64,000 bases of DNA from contig NZ_CP041730.1 of NCBI RefSeq assembly GCF_007431345.1, forward strand, positions 5,084,001 to 5,148,000, written 5' to 3'. The DNA comes from Chitinimonas arctica (lineage in GTDB: Bacteria; Pseudomonadota; Gammaproteobacteria; Burkholderiales; Chitinimonadaceae). Numbering within the stretch: position 1 is the stretch's first letter; every line of letters begins with the position of its first letter. This document shows positions 58,409 to 64,000 of this stretch, piece by piece. The position numbers and the translations under genes were made by a program. Below the pieces are notes generated by a model, which saw only the letters and a program-made list of their open reading frames with translations, searched no databases and was not told where the DNA came from.

Positions 58409-59326
58409 ATGAGCACCTCGACCCCGCACGATGCGCTGTTCAAGAATTTTTTGACCGATCCCAATACGGCGCGAGATTTCCTGAAGGTGCATTTGCCGCC
58501 TGCGCTGCGCGACCGGTGTGATTTGAGTACGCTGCGATTGGAATCCAGCTCCTTTATCGAGCCGGATTTGTGTGCCTTCTACTCGGATATCCTGTATTCG
58601 GTCGAAACCGCCGGCCAGGATGGGTATATCTACGTGTTGATCGAGCACCAATCGACGGCGGAAAGGCACATGGCTTTCCGGCTGATGCGTTATTGCATTG
58701 CCGCGATGCATAACCATCTGAAACAAGGCAATGATCGCCTGCCCTTGGTGGTGCCGCTCCTGTTCTACCACGGCCGTGCCAGCCCTTACCCCTACAGCAC
58801 CGACTGGTTCGAACTTTTCGATCAGCCCAAAACCGCCATCGAGCTTTATACCCGCCCCTTCCCGCTGGTCGATATCACGGTGATACCGGACGAAGAAATC
58901 CTCCAGCATAAGGGGATTGCCCTTTTAGAGCTGGTCCAGAAGCATATTCGCCAGCGTGATATGCTGCAATTTGTTGAGGAACTGATCTGGTTGATGCAGT
59001 CAAATCCATGTACCCCCGATCAACTGAGAAGCCTGCTGAATTACATCACGCAAGAAGGGGGTACCAGTCAGCCTCAAGTGTTGTTTGAAGCCTTGGCAAG
59101 TGGTGCGCCACAGTATGGGGAGTTTGTGATGATGACTATTGCTGAAATGTTTGAGCAGCGTAGCCTGGAACGCGAGCAGCGCGGTCTGGAGCAAGGTCTG
59201 GAGCAAGGTCTGGAGCTTGGTAGGCAAAAGCTGATACAAGTCGCTCGCGGGATGCTGGAGAAGGGTATGGACAAAGCCGCTGTGATGCAGCTAACCGGCA
59301 TTGGCGAGTCGGATCTGGAGGAGTAA
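58409..59326 (+). CDS. Rpn-family recombination-promoting nuclease / putative transposase
   Basis: 305 residues. HDALFKNFLTDPNTARDFLKVHLPPALRD (7-35), ESSSFIEPDLCAFYSDILYSVET and YIYVLIEHQSTAERHMAFRLMRYC (about 73-97) are hallmarks of the PD-(D/E)XK-type Rpn/transposase_31 family: D in PDLCAFYSDILY, E-x-Q in IEHQS. The C-terminus has QRSLEREQRGLEQGLEQGLELGRQ, a short repeated element made by repeated DNA. Rpn proteins cut DNA and raise RecA-independent recombination. It stands alone before a REP-like repeat. Confidence 0.88.
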   Translation: MSTSTPHDALFKNFLTDPNTARDFLKVHLPPALRDRCDLSTLRLESSSFIEPDLCAFYSDILYSVETAGQDGYIYVLIEHQSTAERHMAFRLMRYCIAAMHNHLKQGNDRLPLVVPLLFYHGRASPYPYSTDWFELFDQPKTAIELYTRPFPLVDITVIPDEEILQHKGIALLELVQKHIRQRDMLQFVEELIWLMQSNPCTPDQLRSLLNYITQEGGTSQPQVLFEALASGAPQYGEFVMMTIAEMFEQRSLEREQRGLEQGLEQGLELGRQKLIQVARGMLEKGMDKAAVMQLTGIGESDLEE

Positions 59327-59353
59327 GCCACGATGGCCGGGTGTGGATTGCTT

Positions 59354-59437
59354 GGCGCTAAAGCGCCAACAACCACGCACCACCCGCAAGGAGTAGGCCG
59401 TGGTTGTAAGGCGCTAAAGCGCCAACAACCACGCACC
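59354..59437. repeat. Dispersed palindromic (REP-like) repeat, copy 3
   Basis: A 28-bp unit, GGCGCTAAAGCGCCAACAACCACGCACC, is present at 59354-59381 and exactly again at 59410-59437. The second is part of the full hairpin GTGGTTGT...ACAACCAC (59400-59432) with inner arms GGCGCT/AGCGCC. The linker CACCCGCAAGGAGTAGGCCGTGG matches copy 1. It lies between the Rpn-like gene and the end of the GAPDH gene. Confidence 0.85.
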
Positions 59438-59459
59438 CGGTACGGTTCGGTGCTTTAGG

Positions 59460-60473
59460 TCAGCGAGCGTTCATCAATGCCTTGCAGGTATCGAGCATAC
59501 GATTGGAATAACCCCACTCGTTGTCGTACCAGGCCATCACCTTGACCAGCCGGTTATTGGTGACCTTGGTCTGGCTGGAGTCGAAGTTGCTGGACGCGCG
59601 ATTGTGGTTGAAATCCACCGAAACCAGCGGCTTGGTCACGTAGCTGAGGATGCCGTCCTTGGAGGCTGCCGCGGCCGCTTCCAGGATGGCGTTGACTTCC
59701 TTGACGCTGGTATCGCGGCTGGCGCTGAAGACCAGGTCGACCAGCGAGACATTGATGGTCGGCACGCGTACCGCCAAGCCGTCCAGCTTGCCGGCCAGTT
59801 CCGGGATCACCAGGCCGATGGCGGCGGCAGCGCCGGTCTTGGTCGGAATCATGGACATGGTGGCCGAGCGGGCGCGGCGCAGGTCGCTGTGGTACAGATC
59901 GGTCAGCACCTGGTCATTGGTATAGCTGTGCACGGTGGTCATCAAGCCGGCTTCCATGCCCAGCGCGGCATGTAGCGGCGCCACCAGGGGCGCCAGGCAA
60001 TTGGTGGTGCAGCTGGCGTTCGAAATGACCGTATGTTCCGCTTTCAACACCTGGTCATTGACGCCATAGACGATGGTGGCATCGACATCGTCGCCGCCCG
60101 GGGCGGAAATCACCACTTTCTTGGCGCCGGCGGCCAGGTGAGCACTGGCCTTGGCCTTGCTGGTGAACAGGCCGGTACATTCGAATACGACATCCACTCC
60201 CAGTTCGCGCCAGGGCAACTGGGCCGGATCGCGCACGCTCAGGTAGCGGATGCGGTCGCCGTTGACCAAGAGATGTTCACCCTCGTAGCCCACCTCGGCG
60301 GCGAACTTGCCATGCACGGTATCGTATTCGGTCAAATGGGCATTGACCTCGATTTCGCCCAGGTTATTGATGGCGACGATCTCGAATTCGTCACGGCGCT
60401 GATATTCGTACAAGCCCCGCAGCACATTGCGGCCGATGCGGCCATAACCGTTGATAGCGATACGTATGGTCAT
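59460..60473 (-). CDS. gap: Glyceraldehyde-3-phosphate dehydrogenase
   Basis: 337 residues, normal for the enzyme. NAD-binding start IRIAINGYGRIGRNVLRGLYE, catalytic SNASCTTNCLAPL (Cys about 156), His in TTVHSYTNDQ, and the C-terminal MAWYDNEWGYSNRMLD. It oxidises glyceraldehyde-3-phosphate with NAD and phosphate. The EYDTVHGKF segment is compatible with either gap or the related erythrose-4-phosphate dehydrogenase (epd). A terminator-like REP copy follows it. Confidence 0.9.
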   Translation of the reverse strand: MTIRIAINGYGRIGRNVLRGLYEYQRRDEFEIVAINNLGEIEVNAHLTEYDTVHGKFAAEVGYEGEHLLVNGDRIRYLSVRDPAQLPWRELGVDVVFECTGLFTSKAKASAHLAAGAKKVVISAPGGDDVDATIVYGVNDQVLKAEHTVISNASCTTNCLAPLVAPLHAALGMEAGLMTTVHSYTNDQVLTDLYHSDLRRARSATMSMIPTKTGAAAAIGLVIPELAGKLDGLAVRVPTINVSLVDLVFSASRDTSVKEVNAILEAAAAASKDGILSYVTKPLVSVDFNHNRASSNFDSSQTKVTNNRLVKVMAWYDNEWGYSNRMLDTCKALMNAR

Positions 60474-60576
60474 ATTCTTTTCCTTTTACCTGGGTTGGGC
60501 GATGGGCATATCGCTGGGGGAGGCTAATGTCGTTAAACCTCTGTGGGTCTTTCTTATTGCATCGTAACGGTCCGTC

Positions 60577-61482
60577 TCATGGCACCTCGTGGCCCGAGGC
60601 GGCTTCCAACAACTCGAACCAGGCTTGCCGGTCCAAATCCAGCGCCTGGGCGGCCTGCAACTGCTTGATCCGGTCCAGCTTGCCCGAGCCGATCACCGGA
60701 TGGATACCGGCCGGATGGCGCAGCAGCCAGGCGATGGCCAATTGCTCGGGGCTGGCATTCAATTCCGCCCCCAGGCGTGCAAGTACCGCGCCCAGGCCGC
60801 TGCTGGCCGGCGCTGCCGCCAGGCGGCCACCGCCCAAGGGCGACCAGGCCTGCGGCATCACGCGCCGTTGCTGGCACTGGTCCAGCGTGCCGTCGAACAG
60901 CGCGTCGGTGTGCAGCAAGGACAACTGGACCTGATTGGCGGCCAAAGGTTCTTCGAGGCGGCTTTGCAGCAGCTCGAACTGGCGCGGCAGGAAGTTCGAT
61001 ACGCCAAACCGCACCACTTTGCCGGACTGCTTGAGCTGGGCGAAAGCCGCGGCGACTTCGTCGGCATCCATCAGCGGGTCGGGACGGTGCAATAGCAGCA
61101 GGTCGAGCTTTTCCACGCCCATGGCGGACAGCGAGTTGTCCACCGAAGCGAGGATATGGGCCGTGCCGGTGTCGTAGTGCTTGACCCGGTGGGCGGGCCG
61201 ATGGGCACTGCGCAGCGCGATGCCGCACTTGCTGATTACCCGGATACGCGAACGCAGGCCGGGCACGGTCTTCAGCGCCGCGCCGAACATGGCTTCGCAC
61301 TGGTAGTCGTGGTAGATATCGGCCAGGTCGAAGGTGTCGATCCCCAGCTCCAGGCAAGCTTCCACCAGGTCGGCCACCTCGGCGGGCCGCATGCCCCAAT
61401 CGCCGATGCGCCAGATGCCCATGATCAGGCGGGAAAATTCCTTGTCCACGCGGTGGTCCCCATCATTCCGATTGACGATCAA
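60577..61482 (-). CDS. Aldo/keto reductase
   Basis: 301 residues from a TTG at 61482 that overlaps the amylase stop; a GTG at 61449 (MDKEFSRLIMG) may be the true start. Aldo/keto reductase signs: LGIDTFDLADIYHDYQCEAMFG with catalytic Asp and Tyr, ISKCG with Lys, LDLLLLHRPDP with His, VRFGVSNF, and an NADP-binding HPVIGSGKLDRI. The closest resemblance is to YdhF-like oxidoreductases. The substrate is unknown. The overlap with the amylase gene suggests co-transcription. Confidence 0.88.
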   Translation of the reverse strand: MIVNRNDGDHRVDKEFSRLIMGIWRIGDWGMRPAEVADLVEACLELGIDTFDLADIYHDYQCEAMFGAALKTVPGLRSRIRVISKCGIALRSAHRPAHRVKHYDTGTAHILASVDNSLSAMGVEKLDLLLLHRPDPLMDADEVAAAFAQLKQSGKVVRFGVSNFLPRQFELLQSRLEEPLAANQVQLSLLHTDALFDGTLDQCQQRRVMPQAWSPLGGGRLAAAPASSGLGAVLARLGAELNASPEQLAIAWLLRHPAGIHPVIGSGKLDRIKQLQAAQALDLDRQAWFELLEAASGHEVP

Positions 61483-63182
61483 TCCATTGCTTCCAGTAAA
61501 ACCGTGCCGGCCGCTTGCAGCTTGACTCGGCCTGCGATGACCGTGACGCTTGCGCCACTATAGGCATCACGCAGCTTTTCGCCGTCGCGGAACACGTCCT
61601 GCACCGGAATCTCCACCGCACCGGTGGCAAAAGGCGCCGCCACCACACGGTCTTGTCCCAGGACCCGCGCGAAACTGTAGGGCATCTGGCTTAAGCGCTG
61701 ATGACTGCCCCGTGCCAGCGCCACGTGACGGGCGCGGAAGCTGCCCAGCTTTTGCCAGTGGGCCAGCACGGCAAGGTCGGGACTGGCCCAGTTCATATCG
61801 GATCGGGTGGCCTGTTGGGGGTCGCCCGCGCTGGCCGGACCGGCCGGACGCGCGCTTTCGTCGCCATAGAATATCTGCACCCCGCCCGGCGCCAGCAAAA
61901 GCGCGCTGCCGGCCTGCATCAGGCGGTCGCGGCGATAGAGCCGGGTATCGTGGGAAGAGAGATAGGACAGCACATCGAAAGTGCGCCCGCCGGCCCTCCC
62001 CGCCGCCAGTGCGAGGGCGTATTCGCTGTACAGACGATCCAGTTCGGCCGGCTCGTCCAGTTTGCGGTCCTGCAGATCGAAATTGATCAGGCTGTCGAAG
62101 CCCTGCTGATAGTAGTCATCGCGCTCCACCCCATGCGGGAACACCTCGCCCACCATCCAGAACGGCGCGTCATCCACCTTCTTCCGAGGGTGGCGTGCCT
62201 TCCAGTCGGCCAAGGCCGCGTTGGAGGCCGTCTTGAGTGCCTGCCAGCTAGCCGGTTCAACGTGTTTGGCGGTATCGCAGCGGAAGCCGTCTATGCCGTA
62301 TTCGCGTACCCAGTCGCTCAGCCAGCTGACCAGGTATTCGCGCACCGTGGCATTCGGCAAGGGTTTAGCGCGGCTATCGCTTTTGCCCGCCAGGAACGGG
62401 GGCAGGCCCACCGGCTGGGCGTTATCGGTCCGAAAGTCCGGCAGAAAAGCCAATTGCTTGCTGAAATCGTCACTGCCGCCTTCGCGGTAGCCCGCCAAAC
62501 CGGCGCGAACCCAGTCGCCGCCCCACCACTGCGCCCAGCGCTGCTTGTCGGCGTTGTAGTCTATCCAGCCGTGGTAATCGGACAGCGTGTATTTTTGCGC
62601 CGCCTCCGGCCAGAGCACCGGAATGGACAATTGCGTGGCGGTCTCGATATCGAGATAGCCGGGATGATTCATGACGACATCGAACAACACCCGGATGCCT
62701 TGGGCGTGCGCGGTATCGACCATTTCGCGCAATTCTTCCGCCGTCCCCATATTGCGGTCCAGCACGGTGTAATCGAGGGCGAAATAACCGTGGTAGCCAT
62801 AGTGCTTGAACTCGGCCTTGCCACCCTGCACCCAACCATGGATCTGTTCGTAGGGCGCGCTGATCCACAGCGCGTTCACGCCCAGGCGCTGAAAGTAGCC
62901 TTCCTTCAAGCGGCGGGTCAGGCCGGCCAGGTCGCCGCCGTGGAAGCTGCCGATCTCCTTATCGCCGTCCGGGCTTCGGCCATAGCTGCGGTCATTGGCC
63001 GGATTGCCGTTGAGAAAGCGATCGGTCAATACGAAATAGACGATGGGATTGGCAGCCATACCGGCCACGGGCGAGGTCTCGGCCGCGATGGGCGCGGCCG
63101 GGGCGACGGCTGGCCGGGGCATGCCCGCACAGCCGGATAAGCCAAGCAGCGCCACTGCCAGCAGCAAGGATTTGCACGCCAT
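61479..63182 (-). CDS. Lipoprotein alpha-amylase, GH13 family
   Basis: 567 residues from ATG 63182, five bases after the MalG-like stop. MACKSLLLAVALLGLSGCAG is a lipoprotein signal with cysteine 18. The GH13 regions are all present: DVVMNH (region I), GIDGFRCDTAKHV with the nucleophile Asp (II), MVGEVF with the acid Glu (III) and LSSHDTR (IV). It should cut alpha-1,4-glucans in the periplasm or on the cell surface. It follows a maltose-type permease and so probably feeds maltodextrins to that transporter. Confidence 0.93.
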   Translation of the reverse strand: MACKSLLLAVALLGLSGCAGMPRPAVAPAAPIAAETSPVAGMAANPIVYFVLTDRFLNGNPANDRSYGRSPDGDKEIGSFHGGDLAGLTRRLKEGYFQRLGVNALWISAPYEQIHGWVQGGKAEFKHYGYHGYFALDYTVLDRNMGTAEELREMVDTAHAQGIRVLFDVVMNHPGYLDIETATQLSIPVLWPEAAQKYTLSDYHGWIDYNADKQRWAQWWGGDWVRAGLAGYREGGSDDFSKQLAFLPDFRTDNAQPVGLPPFLAGKSDSRAKPLPNATVREYLVSWLSDWVREYGIDGFRCDTAKHVEPASWQALKTASNAALADWKARHPRKKVDDAPFWMVGEVFPHGVERDDYYQQGFDSLINFDLQDRKLDEPAELDRLYSEYALALAAGRAGGRTFDVLSYLSSHDTRLYRRDRLMQAGSALLLAPGGVQIFYGDESARPAGPASAGDPQQATRSDMNWASPDLAVLAHWQKLGSFRARHVALARGSHQRLSQMPYSFARVLGQDRVVAAPFATGAVEIPVQDVFRDGEKLRDAYSGASVTVIAGRVKLQAAGTVLLEAMD

Positions 63183-63187
63183 ACCGC

Positions 63188-64000
63188 TTATCCCTTGACG
63201 CCACCGGCAGTGAGGCCGGCGGTCATCCAGCGCTGTGCCAGCAGGAAGACCAGGGAGATAGGCAAGCCGGACAGGATGGCGGCAGCAGCGAAGTCTCCCC
63301 ACAGGTACTTCTGCTCATACAAGAACATCTTGATACCGACCGCGATAGTGAGTTGGTCCTGTTGCTTGAGCAGCACCGAGGCGATCGGATATTCGTTCAC
63401 CCCCTGGATAAAGGCCAACAGGAACACCACCATCAGGATGGGCACGGCCATGGGCAGCAGGACGTGGCGGAAGGCCTGGAAAGGCGTGGCCCCATCGACC
63501 TTGGCGGCTTCCTCGATCTCCACCGGAATGGTGTCGAAATAGCCTTTGATGGTCCAGATATGCAGGGCGATACCGCCGGTATAGGCCAGGACCAGGCCGC
63601 CATGGCTATCCAGTCCCAACCAGGGCACATAGTTGCCCAGCTGATCGAAGATGGCATAGATGGCCACCAGGGCCAGGACGGTGGGAAACATCTGTATCAG
63701 CAGCAGGCCATTGACGAGCTGGGTCTTGAACACAAAGCGCATGCGGGCGAAGGCATAGGCGCAGGAGGTGGACAAGACCAGTCCGATCACGCCCGAAAGC
63801 GCGGCCACCTTGATGGAGTTCCACAACCACAGCAGTACCGGGAATTCCGGCTGGATCAGGCGGCCGTCCGGCGCCTGGTAGGCGATACCCAGGGCCAGCT
63901 TCCAATGCTCCAGGCTGATCTGGCTGGGAATCAGGTCGCCCGAGGCGAAATTGCCGGGGCGCAGGCTGATGGCCAGGATCATCAGGAAGGGGAACAGGAT
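63188..64000 (-). CDS. malG: MalG-like maltose/maltodextrin ABC permease (5' end outside window)
   Basis: The last 271 residues are visible; the frame runs open through position 64000 with ILFPFL before MILAISLRPGNF. Six membrane helices, and the permease loop EIEEAAKVDGATPFQAFRHVLLPMAVPIL with the EAA motif (IEEAAKVDGA), are MalG-type. VNEYPIASVLL and the final helix fit the family. It passes maltodextrin across the inner membrane with MalF and MalK, which are presumably further along. The amylase starts five bases after its stop. Confidence 0.9.
   Translation of the reverse strand: MLFPFLMILAISLRPGNFASGDLIPSQISLEHWKLALGIAYQAPDGRLIQPEFPVLLWLWNSIKVAALSGVIGLVLSTSCAYAFARMRFVFKTQLVNGLLLIQMFPTVLALVAIYAIFDQLGNYVPWLGLDSHGGLVLAYTGGIALHIWTIKGYFDTIPVEIEEAAKVDGATPFQAFRHVLLPMAVPILMVVFLLAFIQGVNEYPIASVLLKQQDQLTIAVGIKMFLYEQKYLWGDFAAAAILSGLPISLVFLLAQRWMTAGLTAGGVKG

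Noticed and set aside
1..64000. tRNA or rRNA genes
   Set aside because: None was recognised by eye on either strand; a covariance search would be needed to exclude a tRNA fully.

Overview
The window is GC-rich, densely packed DNA that looks like a chromosomal segment of a Gram-negative betaproteobacterium (a Neisseriales/Chitinimonas-like or Burkholderiales-like relative is my guess; the sequence alone does not fix the genus). Support comes from lipoprotein signals, a Tad pilus with an outer-membrane secretin, a maltose-type transporter beside a lipoprotein amylase, and a type I secretion style RTX protein. No rRNA, tRNA, CRISPR array, capsid or terminase gene was recognised.

Region 1 (1-17807, all minus strand) is most of an extracellular contractile injection system (eCIS, a headless phage-tail-like machine). 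In transcription order it has sheath, tube, a gp26-like baseplate protein, a proline-rich unknown, a Pvc16-type terminator, an AAA+ ATPase, a small unknown, two DUF4157 proteins, a CIS tube-adaptor protein, LysM, a spike gene (frameshifted), gpV, PAAR, gp25 and two large baseplate proteins, the last running off the left edge. The two DUF4157 proteins carry different C-terminal cargo. One has a Cys/His peptidase-like domain; the other has a D...ExK nuclease-like motif followed by a very hydrophobic tail. Divergent from the sheath gene (18241-19725) is a two-gene cassette whose second product resembles CD38/ADP-ribosyl cyclases and ends in a KfrB-like domain. Its small upstream partner is a candidate immunity protein.

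Region 2 (19722-32640) is an accessory patch. It holds a NitT/TauT-like ABC transporter with a fused double permease and a frameshifted ATPase end, an Xre-RES toxin-antitoxin pair with a perfect operator-like inverted repeat, and a dispersed palindromic repeat hit by two nested insertions (an 18-bp-TIR MITE-like element, then a complete IS630-family IS). A low-complexity ORF and a 1828-residue RTX protein follow.

Region 3 (32641-39399) is a tellurium-resistance-type stress island: two TelA-family genes, a TerC/DUF475 membrane protein, three TerD paralogues and a divergent solitary ATPase.

Region 4 (39448-51858, minus strand) is a Tad/Flp pilus locus with pilin, pseudopilins, RcpC, RcpA secretin, an FHA-TadA fusion, TadB, TadC, a DUF192 protein, a TadD-like lipoprotein, TadE-like and DUF805 proteins. 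TadZ, RcpB and prepilin peptidase were not found here.

Region 5 (52060-64000) has a Sel1 protein, two tandem paralogous helical proteins (one with leucine-rich repeats), a TPR-GT41 glycosyltransferase, a membrane diguanylate cyclase, an Rpn-family nuclease, GAPDH, an aldo/keto reductase, a lipoprotein alpha-amylase and the start-truncated MalG permease.

Two genes (4344-5470 and the 3' end of 19722-21098) each appear to lack one base in a G/C run, and a third case is possible near 33900. This could be sequence error or real decay.
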